This document shows, in pieces, positions 9,522 through 18,157 of a stretch of DNA of 59,664 nt. Source of the stretch: Pseudoxanthomonas suwonensis (GTDB taxonomy: Bacteria > Pseudomonadota > Gammaproteobacteria > Xanthomonadales > Xanthomonadaceae); assembly GCA_003240695.1 (NCBI GenBank), contig QFNC01000015.1, forward strand, positions 1-59,664, read 5' to 3'. The notes under the pieces were generated by a model, which searched no databases, was not told where the DNA came from, and was given only the letters and a program-made list of their open reading frames with translations. Within the stretch, counting starts at the first letter, position 1. The number at the start of each line of letters is the position of its first letter. The position numbers were made by a program, and so were the translations under genes.

Positions 9522-12500
9522 CGCGGCAGCGTCCGGTTGGCGTCGGGGTTGTCGCGGCGGAACAGGGTTTCGTCGAACTTGAAGCGCAGGCGCAGGTATG
9601 CGCCGCGCTGGGTGTAGTCGCCGCCGGTCAGGTCGTCGTCGCGGAAACCGGTGGCGTTGTAGCCGCCGGACAACCACAGGTTGCTGGTCAGCAGATAGCC
9701 CAGCTCGGCACCCAGCGCATGCTGGCGCGCACCGCCGGGCGACCACATCGTCGCGGCCAGCACGCTGACGTCCCAGCGCTCGCTGATGTCGTAGGTGCCG
9801 CGGCCGCCGACGTACCAGGCGGTGAAGCGGTCCGCACCGAAGTCGAACAGGTCGCGCTGGGTCTTGCCGGCCAGCTTGCCGGTGAACCACCACGGCCGCG
9901 ACGGATGCCAGTCCGCCACCACCGAGGCGATGTGCTTGTCGAAGCCGCGCCAATCCACGCCTGGAACGGTTCCGTAACCGTGGCCATTTGCGCCATCACC
10001 GACCAGTGCGGTACTGGTGCCCAATCCGTAAATCCCGGGAAGCCCCTGCAGGTCCGGCAGACGCTGTGTCCAGAACTGGTACATGCCCAGCACGTTGACC
10101 CGATTGGTCCGCGTGTCGCGATAGGCCATGCCCAGCTGGAAGCGGTCTTCGTGGCTGCTGCCGCGGCCATCGCCGTAGTCGTTGGACAGGTAGTAGTTGC
10201 GTGCCAGCAGGGTCCAATCCTGGTTGAGCTTGCGTGCCGCGCTCAGGGTGGACAACCAGCTCCGATACCCGATGATCGGCGTGACCGTGGTGTTGAGCAC
10301 GCCGGTCACCGGATCGCGGGTCACCACGCGACTGCTGGTGTCGTCGGTCTTGCGCCATTCCAGCCGACCGGAGAGCTGCCACAGATCGTTGGGTCGCCAT
10401 TCCGCACCAATACCCAGTGCGCTGGAACTCTGCGCTTCGCCGAAGGCATTCAGTCGCTCGGCGCTGGTCTGCAGGCGCAGCGTGTCGCTGACTTCCCAGG
10501 TGTTGCGCAGGCCGTTGGCCCATTGCGCCTGCCGCCCGCTCATCGCGTCATACATGCGGTATTCGCTGAACAGGGTACCGCCCTTCATGTATTCGGATTC
10601 CACGCCGAACACCAGCGCGTCGCTGTCCACATCCCGATCGCCCAGCAGACTGCCATCGGCTTCGCCACTGTAGTTCTCGTAACGCAGGTTCAACCGGCTC
10701 TTGTCGAACAGCTGGTAACCCACACCGGCCATCAGATGGCGGAAATCCGAGCCGTCCAGCGACTGCTCGGCTTCGGCCATCAGTTCCAGGCGACCGTTGC
10801 CGGGCCGCCAGTTCAAGCCGAAGTGGGCCGCCACGTAATCGAGATCCACGCCCTGCAGGCCGTCGTAGCCCCAGTTGCCTGCACCGCTCATCCAGCCGCT
10901 GCCGGTGTTGAACAGGCCGGCACCGGTGACCGGGTCGATTGCGCCCAGCACGCTGCCGAACGCGGCATAGGCGCCGGCATCCTGCTTCAGGCTGCTGGCA
11001 CCGAATTCGATCGCCAGCGCGTCGTTCGGCATCCAGCGCACGCCGGCTTCGGCCGCGGTACGCTCGGCATCGCCGTAACGGCTTTGGGTGTGGCTGGCTT
11101 CCAGATAGCCTTCCCAGTGCTGGCCAAGCGGCATGCGTGCGGCCGCGCCGGCTTCGCGCAGGCTGCCGGCCATCGTCGCTGCCGGGTTGTAGAAGGTGCG
11201 ATCGGTTTCGCCGTACCAGCCGCGCCATTGCAGCGCATGGCCGGCATGCGACAGCTCCACGCGCCAGGCATCACCACTGGTGCGCTGGTCCGGATCGCCC
11301 AGGCCTGGCAGCAGCGCGCCCCAGCCGAAGCTGCCGACCTTGTCCGCGCGTGCACGGCTGCGGGCATATTCGCCGCTCAGCGTGGTGGCCGCGCCGATCT
11401 TGACCAGTGCGTTCACGCTGGCCAGGTCGTAGCGGTCCATCGGATTGTCGTCGCGCACGATGCTGCCGCCGACCTGCACGCGCGACCCCAGATTCAGCTG
11501 GCCATCCACGCCGCCCACCCAGAACTTCTCGCCGCCCTGCTCCACTTCGTAGGTCACCCGCACCGACACCGGATTCAGTTCGGTATCGACCGAGGGCACC
11601 GGCGCCTTGAACAGCAGCCGGCCACTGAACGGCTCGAAGGTGTAATCGGCGAAACGCTGCAGTTGCACCACCGCCAGGATCACCGCCGGCTGGTTGCGGT
11701 CGCGCGTGACCAGTTCGACCCGCTCGCTGCCGATCACCGCCCAGGCGGCAGGACTCACCGCATACGGCCCGGACACGCCGCGCCCCGGGAATTCCTCCAC
11801 CTGCTGGCGCAGACGGTCGTAGGCGGCGAATGCATTGATATGGCCACGCGCGCCTTCCGCATGGCCACGAACACCGGTCAGCGCCCGGTTGTACTGGCCC
11901 AGGCTGCGCTGGTGCAGGCTGGCCACTTGGCCCTGCCCATGGCGCTGGCTGAAACCGTCGCCAGTGACGATGTCGCCGTACAGCAGATAATTGCGGCCGT
12001 TGTCCAGGCGCAGATACAAGCGGCTGGTGCTGCGCGCCTCGAAACCCACGATCGACGCATCGCCGTACACCGGATACCAGCGCTCCGGGTCGATGTCGCG
12101 GAACAGATGGCGACGGTCAGGCTTGTCGCTGTCGTAGGCCAGTGTCAACAGCGTCTTGCCGCTGATCTTGCCTTTCAGGAAAAAGGCGGTGCGCAGCGCT
12201 GCATGGCGCTTGCCATCGCCCGAATCGCGCGACCAGTTGCGGATTTCGCGCTCGAAACCGTCGTCGGCGCGTACCGGGGAAATCTCGGACGCGGACTTGC
12301 TGTCGATGCGGATGATGCCTTCCACAAGGCCCACCGCCAGCATGTCGCGCAGCTCCGGCACGAAGGTGATCGTGCCCGTCGCGGTTTCGCCGCCGGCACT
12401 GATGCGCACCTGCACCGGGCGCGGCTCGATCGGCGCCAACAGCCAGACGTCGGCACGGCCGTCAACGGCCTTCACCTGGATGCCGGGCACGGTCTTGTCC

Positions 12501-12931
12501 AGATCGGTCGCGGCCGGTCCGAATTCGTCGCTGGCGGCACCGGGAATCTGCCAGCGGCCGCCGTCGGACTCCACGGTCAGCAGGGTGTCGCCGCCCACCG
12601 CCTGACCGTCGGCTCCCAGCACCTGGATCGACAGCTTCGCCGGCGTCTGTCCATCAGCGGGAATGTCGTCACGCTCCACGCTGACCACGATGCGATCCAC
12701 CTGCGGCTGGGCAGCGCGATCCACCGGATCGGGCAGGCGCGAGCCCGGCAAGGCCACTCCATCGCGCAACGGCAGCCGCGATGACAGGAACGCGGGATCG
12801 CCCGGCAGCTGTTGCGCGGAGGCGGATGAAGCGGCCAATGCACACAGCAAGGCCGCCTGCAGGCGATGACGCCTGGGCAGGCGCAAACGCGCTGCAGCCG
12901 TCGCGGACGACGGCAATTGATTGATTCCCAC
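9518..12931 (-). CDS. Large outer-membrane beta-barrel protein with N-terminal Ig-like domain
   Basis: First gene of the surface operon, about 1,137 residues from a GTG start (12929-12931) preceded by GGGGG; an upstream in-frame ATG at 13012 is less likely because it would add 27 residues before the signal peptide. The signal peptide ends ASSASA-QQ. Residues of about 40-160 look like an invasin-type Ig domain (ADGQTPAKLSIQVLGADGQ). Residues of about 240-330 include a conserved block with YPVYGDASIVGF and RNYLLYGDI. The remaining 800 residues are alternating aromatic/polar strands typical of a large barrel, although the last residues (RTLPR) do not end in the usual aromatic. No TonB box or plug was recognised. 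I infer a dedicated export or anchoring pore for the giant protein two genes downstream. Confidence 0.65.
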   Translation of the reverse strand: MGINQLPSSATAAARLRLPRRHRLQAALLCALAASSASAQQLPGDPAFLSSRLPLRDGVALPGSRLPDPVDRAAQPQVDRIVVSVERDDIPADGQTPAKLSIQVLGADGQAVGGDTLLTVESDGGRWQIPGAASDEFGPAATDLDKTVPGIQVKAVDGRADVWLLAPIEPRPVQVRISAGGETATGTITFVPELRDMLAVGLVEGIIRIDSKSASEISPVRADDGFEREIRNWSRDSGDGKRHAALRTAFFLKGKISGKTLLTLAYDSDKPDRRHLFRDIDPERWYPVYGDASIVGFEARSTSRLYLRLDNGRNYLLYGDIVTGDGFSQRHGQGQVASLHQRSLGQYNRALTGVRGHAEGARGHINAFAAYDRLRQQVEEFPGRGVSGPYAVSPAAWAVIGSERVELVTRDRNQPAVILAVVQLQRFADYTFEPFSGRLLFKAPVPSVDTELNPVSVRVTYEVEQGGEKFWVGGVDGQLNLGSRVQVGGSIVRDDNPMDRYDLASVNALVKIGAATTLSGEYARSRARADKVGSFGWGALLPGLGDPDQRTSGDAWRVELSHAGHALQWRGWYGETDRTFYNPAATMAGSLREAGAAARMPLGQHWEGYLEASHTQSRYGDAERTAAEAGVRWMPNDALAIEFGASSLKQDAGAYAAFGSVLGAIDPVTGAGLFNTGSGWMSGAGNWGYDGLQGVDLDYVAAHFGLNWRPGNGRLELMAEAEQSLDGSDFRHLMAGVGYQLFDKSRLNLRYENYSGEADGSLLGDRDVDSDALVFGVESEYMKGGTLFSEYRMYDAMSGRQAQWANGLRNTWEVSDTLRLQTSAERLNAFGEAQSSSALGIGAEWRPNDLWQLSGRLEWRKTDDTSSRVVTRDPVTGVLNTTVTPIIGYRSWLSTLSAARKLNQDWTLLARNYYLSNDYGDGRGSSHEDRFQLGMAYRDTRTNRVNVLGMYQFWTQRLPDLQGLPGIYGLGTSTALVGDGANGHGYGTVPGVDWRGFDKHIASVVADWHPSRPWWFTGKLAGKTQRDLFDFGADRFTAWYVGGRGTYDISERWDVSVLAATMWSPGGARQHALGAELGYLLTSNLWLSGGYNATGFRDDDLTGGDYTQRGAYLRLRFKFDETLFRRDNPDANRTLPR

Positions 12932-13040
12932 GTTGTACACCCCCAGCCCACAGGATGTCCGCGGCGATCGTCCAACGATCGCAACGGACATGGATCGAGA
13001 ACCAGGCAGCAATCCACTGCCCGAATCCCGTATTCAGCAA

Positions 13041-13069
13041 ATTATATGCCAACTAAACCGCGACTTCCA
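13041..13069 (-). promoter_or_regulatory. Predicted sigma-70 promoter of the surface-protein operon
   Basis: On the minus strand a perfect TATAAT (13041-13046) lies 17 bases from a weak -35, TGGAAG (13064-13069). Transcription would start near 13034, about 100 bases before the GTG at 12931. The surrounding stretch is locally A/T-rich. The strong -10 with a poor -35 suggests that an activator may be involved; that part is inference. Confidence 0.5.
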
Positions 13070-13115
13070 TCACAGATCCAGCCTGACCCGCAATGGATGG
13101 TCGTCCCTGATGTCA

Positions 13116-13141
13116 CTAAAAACCCCGCACATGGCGGGGTT
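13116..13141 (-). terminator. Rho-independent terminator of the aldolase gene
   Basis: An 8-base perfect stem, AACCCCGC (13121-13128) with GCGGGGTT (13134-13141), has a 5-base loop. Read on the minus strand it is followed by TTTTTAG. It lies 33 bases after the aldolase stop and separates it from the surface operon promoter. Confidence 0.8.
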
Positions 13142-13173
13142 GTTACGAATTCCCTGCATTCGACCGCAGTGAC

Positions 13174-14184
13174 TCAGGCCGACCCGTTCCATCGACCCAA
13201 TGCCGCCAGACCATTGTCGCGGGCACGCGCATGCACGATTTCCTGCGCCTTGGCGACATTGCCGGTCAGGTCCTGCGACCACAGCTTCAGCGCGGCCTGC
13301 TGCATGGCGCGGCCGTAGGAAAAGCTGAGCGGCCACGGATTGGGCCCGAGGCGATTCATCGCATCCAGGTGGGCGGTGGCGTCTTCGTCGCTCTGTCCGC
13401 CGGACAGGAACACGATGCCAGGCAGGATCGCCGGCACCGCCGATTTCAGGCACATCAGCGTGCTTTCGGCCACTTCGTCCACACTGGCCGCATCGTCGCT
13501 GTCCTTGCCCGGCAGCACCATCGACGCCTTCAGGATGGTGCCTTCCAGCATCACGTTGTGGTTGTACAGGGCATCGAACAGGGAGCGCAGGGTGACTTCG
13601 GTCACTTCGTAGCAGGCTTCGATGTCGTGGTCGCCGTCCATCAGCACTTCCGGCTCCACCATCGGCACCAGGCCGCATTCCTGGCACAGCGCGGCATAGC
13701 GCGCCAGAGCATGGCTGTTGGCCTCGATGCAGGTGCCGGACGGGATTTCCTCGCCGATGGTGATCACCGCGCGCCACTTGGCGAAACGCGCGCCCAGCTT
13801 GTAGTATTCCTGCAGGCGGGCACGCAGCCCGTCCAGGCCTTCGGTGACCAGCTCGCCCGGAAATCCGGCCAGCGGATGGGTGCCCTTGTCGACCTTGATG
13901 CCCGGAATCATGCCGTTGTCGGCCATGTATTTCGCGAACGGCACGCCGTCTTTCGTGGACTGGCGGATGGTTTCGTCGAACAGAATGGCGCCGGAAATGT
14001 GCTCGTTCAGCTTCGGCGTGGTCAGAAGCAGCTCGCGATAGGCGCGGCGGTTTTCCTCGGTATTGGGGATGCCGACCGCCTCGAAGCGCTTGGCAATCGT
14101 GCTGGTGGATTCGTCGATGGCGATGATGCCCTTGCCCGGCGCGACCATGGCGCGGGCGGTGTCGGCAAGCTGTTCGATGCTCAT
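13174..14184 (-). CDS. fda: Class I fructose-bisphosphate aldolase
   Basis: Cytosolic aldolase of 336 residues that splits fructose-1,6-bisphosphate into dihydroxyacetone phosphate and glyceraldehyde-3-phosphate. It is the Schiff-base (class I) muscle-like type: the catalytic Lys is about 219 in EGTILKASMV, with supporting residues in AIDESTSTI (22-30), FAKWRAV (134-140) and the acidic VEPEV (176-180). The N-terminus chosen is MSIEQLADT; longer starts would place unrelated residues before the conserved region. It is the last glycolytic gene of the minus-strand series tkt, gap, pgk, pyk, fda and is followed by a clear terminator. It lies 77 bases after pyk and may be co-transcribed with it. 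Confidence 0.95.
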   Translation of the reverse strand: MSIEQLADTARAMVAPGKGIIAIDESTSTIAKRFEAVGIPNTEENRRAYRELLLTTPKLNEHISGAILFDETIRQSTKDGVPFAKYMADNGMIPGIKVDKGTHPLAGFPGELVTEGLDGLRARLQEYYKLGARFAKWRAVITIGEEIPSGTCIEANSHALARYAALCQECGLVPMVEPEVLMDGDHDIEACYEVTEVTLRSLFDALYNHNVMLEGTILKASMVLPGKDSDDAASVDEVAESTLMCLKSAVPAILPGIVFLSGGQSDEDATAHLDAMNRLGPNPWPLSFSYGRAMQQAALKLWSQDLTGNVAKAQEIVHARARDNGLAALGRWNGSA

Positions 14185-14261
14185 GGCGGCGTGTCGGAAA
14201 ATGGCGGGACTGGACAGTATAGCCGCCACGCCGCACGTCCCTGCCTTGCCGGCACTGCGGG

Positions 14262-15731
14262 TCAGATCTCGCCCAGTCCTTCCGCTTGGCCGTCCGGACC
14301 GACCTGCAGCAGGCGCAGGGTGTTGGTGGCGCCGCGCTGCTGCATGGTTTCGCCGCTGGTGCAGATCACCCGGTCGCCCTCGACCAGCAGGCCGAGGTCG
14401 AACAGGCGCTTGGCGGCGCTGCGCGCGGCGGCACCGGGCGCCAGGCCGCGGCTGTCGAAGTCGATCGGGGTGACATCGCGCATCAGGGCCATGCGGCGGC
14501 GGGCACCATCGTGGCGCGAAAACGCGTAGATCGGCGCATTCGAACGGAACCGCGACAGGTAGCGTGCGGTGCCGCCGGATTCGGTCATGGCGATGATGGC
14601 GCGCACGCCGATGTGCTCGGTCAGGAACATCGTGGCCATGGCGATGGCCTGGTCGGCGCGCTGCAGGTTGCGCGAGGCCTTCTCGAAATCGGTGTCGTGC
14701 GCGAACTGGCGTTCGGCGCCCTGGCAGATGCGCACCAGCGCCTCCACCGCGGCCACCGGAAACTTGCCAGCCGCGCTTTCCTGAGACAGCATGACGGCAT
14801 CGGTGCCGTCGATCACGGCATTGGCCACGTCCAGCACTTCGGCGCGGGTGGGAATGGGCGAATCCACCATCGACTGCAGCATCTGGGTGGCGGTGATCAC
14901 CACCTTGTCGCGGGCCAGCGACTCGCGGATGATCTTCTTCTGCAGGCCGGGCAGTTCGGCATCGCCGATTTCCACGCCCAGATCGCCGCGCGCCACCATC
15001 ACCACGTCGCTGGCATCCACGATCTCGCCCAGGTTCTCGATCGCTTCGGCGCGCTCCACCTTGGCCACGATGGCGGCATCGCAGCCGGCCTGGCGCGCGC
15101 AGGCACGGGCGTCCTCGATGTCCTGCGCGTTGCGGCAGAACGACACCGCGATGAAATCCACGCCGATCTGCGCGGCCACGCCGATCAGCTCGCGGTCGCG
15201 CTCGGTCAGCGCGCCCAGCGACAGGCCACCGCCCAGCTTGTTCAGACCCTTGCGGTCGGACAGCACGCTGTCGTTGAGCACGCTGGTGACGATGCGCTCG
15301 CCGTCCACCCGCTCCACCCGCAGCTGCACCACGCCATCGTCCAGCAGCAACGTGTCGCCGGCGGCCACGTCCTGCGGCAGGCCCATGTAGCTCACGCCGA
15401 CCTGCTGCGCGGTGCCCGCAGGCGCATCATCCCTGGCCAGCAGGTCGAAGCGTTCGCCGCGACGCAGTTGCACCTTGCCATCGGCAAAGCGCTCCACGCG
15501 GATCTTCGGTCCCGGCAGGTCGGCCAGGATGCCGACCTCGCGACCGATGCGCTTGGCAGCCTCGCGCACTGCATGGGCACGGGCCACCTGACCGGACGGA
15601 TCACCGTGGGAAAAGTTGAGCCGCACCACGTCCACGCCCGCCGCCAGCAACGCGTCCAGCACGCCCGGCGCATCGGTGGCCGGTCCCAACGTGGCGACGA
15701 TGCGGGTGCGGCGGCGTTGTGGCTCGGACAT
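14262..15731 (-). CDS. pyk: Pyruvate kinase
   Basis: A 489-residue enzyme that transfers phosphate from phosphoenolpyruvate to ADP. The N-terminal barrel starts RRTRIVATLGPAT; the substrate and metal residues are in VVRLNFSHGD (35-44), IVAKVERAEAIENL and MVARGDLGVEIG; the ATQMLQSM motif follows, and the C-terminal regulatory domain ends near LLQVGPDGQ. Length and motifs fit a full enzyme. The ATG at 15731 was chosen because the upstream in-frame extension is not conserved-looking. Its neighbours are the aldolase downstream and a small secreted protein upstream. Confidence 0.95.
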   Translation of the reverse strand: MSEPQRRRTRIVATLGPATDAPGVLDALLAAGVDVVRLNFSHGDPSGQVARAHAVREAAKRIGREVGILADLPGPKIRVERFADGKVQLRRGERFDLLARDDAPAGTAQQVGVSYMGLPQDVAAGDTLLLDDGVVQLRVERVDGERIVTSVLNDSVLSDRKGLNKLGGGLSLGALTERDRELIGVAAQIGVDFIAVSFCRNAQDIEDARACARQAGCDAAIVAKVERAEAIENLGEIVDASDVVMVARGDLGVEIGDAELPGLQKKIIRESLARDKVVITATQMLQSMVDSPIPTRAEVLDVANAVIDGTDAVMLSQESAAGKFPVAAVEALVRICQGAERQFAHDTDFEKASRNLQRADQAIAMATMFLTEHIGVRAIIAMTESGGTARYLSRFRSNAPIYAFSRHDGARRRMALMRDVTPIDFDSRGLAPGAAARSAAKRLFDLGLLVEGDRVICTSGETMQQRGATNTLRLLQVGPDGQAEGLGEI

Positions 15732-15840
15732 GGGTGCGGATCGATAACGGTGGTGGCCGAACGCTAGCACAGCCATGCATTCAACGACGGGCGCATTCGT
15801 ATGCAGCGCGCATGGCGATTCGCGATGTCGCAACCTCCAC

Positions 15841-15862
15841 GAACCCGGCCGGAGCCGGGTTC
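15841..15862. terminator. Hairpin, possible terminator of the small secreted protein gene
   Basis: A 9-base perfect stem GAACCCGGC (15841-15849) / GCCGGGTTC (15854-15862) has the loop CGGA. It lies about 30 bases after the stop of the 15890-16123 gene. No T-run follows on either strand, so termination strength is uncertain. Confidence 0.45.
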
Positions 15863-15889
15863 GCGATCTGCCCACGGTGTTGCGGTGGG

Positions 15890-16123
15890 TTACATCGAAA
15901 AACCGCAACCGGCGCGCAGGGTGTAGCGACGGGTCACCTCGCCCCACTGCTGGTTGGGATTGCAGCCGACATTGCGCTCGCCCACGATGTTGCCTGCCTG
16001 GTCGTAGTACACGTAAGTGGCAGGGAATTCATGCACGATGGCGGCAATCGCTGCGGTGGCGAAGGTGCTGCCCAGCAGCGCGGCAGCGGTGATGGCCAGG
16101 GTCTTGCGTTGGAATCGGGGCAC
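15890..16123 (-). CDS. Small secreted protein, DUF6289-like
   Basis: A 77-residue protein with a clear signal peptide (QRKTLAITAAALLGSTFATA). The mature part is rich in Tyr, with two Cys that could pair (GCNPNQQWG and RAGCGF) and the pattern YYDQAGNIVGERNVGC. This pattern resembles DUF6289 peptides, small exported proteins of unknown function with a 'YY....VG......C' core; the match is by eye. It sits alone between pyk and pgk, with its own hairpin downstream. It breaks the glycolytic gene run, so it is probably separately expressed. Confidence 0.6.
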   Translation of the reverse strand: MPRFQRKTLAITAAALLGSTFATAAIAAIVHEFPATYVYYDQAGNIVGERNVGCNPNQQWGEVTRRYTLRAGCGFSM

Positions 16124-16282
16124 GGGGGAATCTCCAATGGTGACAAGCGGCGCAGTTGCCGCCGGGCGAGCCTAGCAACTCCGGCCCTTCATGTGCCTGT
16201 CTGCGACAACTCCGGTGAGCGCGATGCAAAAGAGCGTGACCGCGAGCGCATTCATTGACGCAGCGCAACGCGCAGCAAGCGA

Positions 16283-17464
16283 TCACCCTGCCGCTGCGGC
16301 CTGCTGCAGCGCGACCACGGCCGGCAGCGGCTTTCCTTCCAGGAATTCGAGGAACGCACCGCCGCCGGTGGAGATGTACGACAGGTCATCGGCGATGCCG
16401 TATTTCTCCACGGCCGCCAGCGTGTCGCCACCTCCGGCAATCGAAAAGGCATCCGAGTCCGCGATGGCTTTCGCCACTGCTTCGGTGCCCTTGCCGAAGG
16501 CGTCGAATTCGAACACGCCCACCGGGCCGTTCCACACCACGGTGCCGGCCCTGGCGATCAGGTCGGCATACTGCTTCGCCGTTTCCGGTCCGATGTCCAG
16601 AATCATGTCGTCGGCCGCCACCGCATCCACCGCTTTCACCGTGGCCGGCGCATCGGCCTTGAATGCGGGCGCGACCACCACGTCCACCGGAAGCGGAATC
16701 GCCGCACCGCGCGCTTTGGCATCGGCCAGGATGGTCTTGGCGGTGTCGATCAGGTCGGGTTCCACCAGCGACTTGCCCACGCCGTGTCCCAGCGCGGCGA
16801 TGAAGGTGTTGGCGATGCCGCCGCCGACGATCAGCTGATCCACCTTCTGCACCAGCGAGGACAGCAGCTCCAGCTTGGTGCTGACCTTGCTGCCGGCCAC
16901 GATGGCCAGCAGCGGCCGCGCCGGGTCGTGCAGTGCCTTGCCCAGTGCGTCCAGCTCGGCCATCAGCAGCGGGCCACCGGCGGCCTGTTTCGCGTGGCGG
17001 ATCACGCCATGGGTGGACGCCTGCGCACGATGCGCAGTGCCGAAGGCATCCATCACGAACACGTCGGCCAGTGCCGCATACTTTTTCGCCAGGGCTTCGT
17101 CGTCCTTGCCTTCGCCCGGGTTCATGCGGCAGTTTTCCAGCAGCACCAGCTGGCCGGGCTGCACGTCCACGCCGTCCAGGTAGTCGCGCACCAGCGGCAC
17201 GTCACGACCCAGCAATTCCGACAGGCGTCTGGCAACCGGCGCCAGCGAATCGGCCTCGCTCCACTGCCCTTCGGTCGGCCGCCCCAGATGCGACATCACC
17301 AGCACGGCGGCGCCCTTCTGCAACGCCAGTGTCAGGGTGGGAATCGAGGCTGCGATGCGCTGGTCTGAGGTGACCTCGCCATCGGCGACGGGCACGTTGA
17401 GATCCTGCCGGATCAGCACGCGCCTGCCGGCAAGGTCGAGATCGGTCATGCGTTGAATGGTCAT
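16283..17464 (-). CDS. pgk: Phosphoglycerate kinase
   Basis: A 393-residue monomeric enzyme converting 1,3-bisphosphoglycerate and ADP to 3-phosphoglycerate and ATP. Visible are the N-domain start VLIRQDLNVP, the substrate segment SHLGRP, the nucleotide-domain segments GSKVSTKLELL and VVWNGPVGVFE, and the C-terminal glycine-rich GGGDTLAAVEKYG. The start ATG (17462-17464) follows GGAGAG at good spacing; a second ATG five codons on (MTDLDLAG) is the usual conserved start in relatives. A degenerate copy of the first 20 codons lies about 200 bases upstream (17589-17666). Confidence 0.95.
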   Translation of the reverse strand: MTIQRMTDLDLAGRRVLIRQDLNVPVADGEVTSDQRIAASIPTLTLALQKGAAVLVMSHLGRPTEGQWSEADSLAPVARRLSELLGRDVPLVRDYLDGVDVQPGQLVLLENCRMNPGEGKDDEALAKKYAALADVFVMDAFGTAHRAQASTHGVIRHAKQAAGGPLLMAELDALGKALHDPARPLLAIVAGSKVSTKLELLSSLVQKVDQLIVGGGIANTFIAALGHGVGKSLVEPDLIDTAKTILADAKARGAAIPLPVDVVVAPAFKADAPATVKAVDAVAADDMILDIGPETAKQYADLIARAGTVVWNGPVGVFEFDAFGKGTEAVAKAIADSDAFSIAGGGDTLAAVEKYGIADDLSYISTGGGAFLEFLEGKPLPAVVALQQAAAAG

Positions 17465-17588
17465 CGTGGCTCTCCACTGGAATCGGTCGGAATGCCATCC
17501 GTGGCGGAACAGGTTGGCTTCCGACAACCCGGCCCGACCATCCATGGCCGGTCGCTCGGCGTCGCACGCGCTGCCCGTCGGCAGCGCG

Positions 17589-17666
17589 TCAGCACGACGC
17601 CTCGCCCTGCCGGATCAGCACGCGCCTGCCGGCAAGATCGAGATAGGTCATGCGGACGATGGTCAT
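17589..17666 (-). pseudogene. Partial duplicate of the pgk 5' end (25-codon mini-ORF)
   Basis: The minus-strand mini-ORF reads MTIVRMTYLDLAGRRVLIRQ, then GEASC and a TGA. It matches the pgk start (MTIQRMTDLDLAGRRVLIRQ) at 18 of 20 residues, with nearly identical DNA over about 60 bases, then diverges abruptly. It lacks the rest of pgk. The bases before its ATG (AGGATGTCCC) differ from the pgk ribosome site, so the copied block starts at or very close to the ATG. It could be a scar of replication slippage or a translated leader; nothing shows which. Confidence 0.75.
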
Positions 17667-17724
17667 GGGACATCCTGCGACGGCGGAAACCGTCATTGTC
17701 CCGGTGCCGTGCGCGCGATTCAAA

Positions 17725-18129
17725 TCAGCCGTGCAGCACCGGCAGTCGCCGGGTGCGATCCAGCCCAAGTCCGTAGCGCAGGCTGCCGGCGATGCGCCGC
17801 GCCAGCTGGTACATGTGCTCAGCGGCGGCGGGTGGCATCACGGCTTGCGCGGTGTCGCGCCACAGCGCCAGCCAGTGACCGAAGTGCGCATCGGTGATGG
17901 GATGCGGCCGGTGCGCGGCCATCGGATTGCCACGGTATTCGCGCGCGCCCAGCGCTACCGAGGCCCAGAACTGCACCAGCGTGGCCTTGTGCTCGGGCCA
18001 GTCATGCACCACCGGATTGAAGATCGGGCCCAGCACGGCATCGGCCTGCACGCGGTCGTAGAAGGCATCGACCAGACCGGCGATGGCCGCGCGGGTCAGG
18101 CCCGGCACAGGGGAGTCGGCAGGTTGCAT
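17725..18129 (-). CDS. Group III truncated haemoglobin
   Basis: A 134-residue globin of the truncated 2-on-2 type. Group III features are the start LTRAAIAGLVDAFYDRVQAD, then LGPIF, the VVHDWPEHKATLVQFWASV segment and the W-rich HFGHWLALWRDTA. The family binds haem and handles oxygen, nitric oxide or peroxide; the exact role here is unknown. Its ATG (18127-18129) lies 28 bases after the DUF3999 stop, so it is probably the last gene of the DUF2339-DUF3999-globin unit. The position of the proximal His was not verified by alignment. Confidence 0.85.
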   Translation of the reverse strand: MQPADSPVPGLTRAAIAGLVDAFYDRVQADAVLGPIFNPVVHDWPEHKATLVQFWASVALGAREYRGNPMAAHRPHPITDAHFGHWLALWRDTAQAVMPPAAAEHMYQLARRIAGSLRYGLGLDRTRRLPVLHG

Positions 18130-18157
18130 GTCGGCATGATGCCGCACATCGCCGCGC

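Noticed and set aside
9494..12784. A 1,096-codon plus-strand open frame opposite the barrel gene.
   Set aside because: Shadow frame rich in Ala/Val/Gln without motifs; the minus strand encodes a signal peptide and barrel strands.
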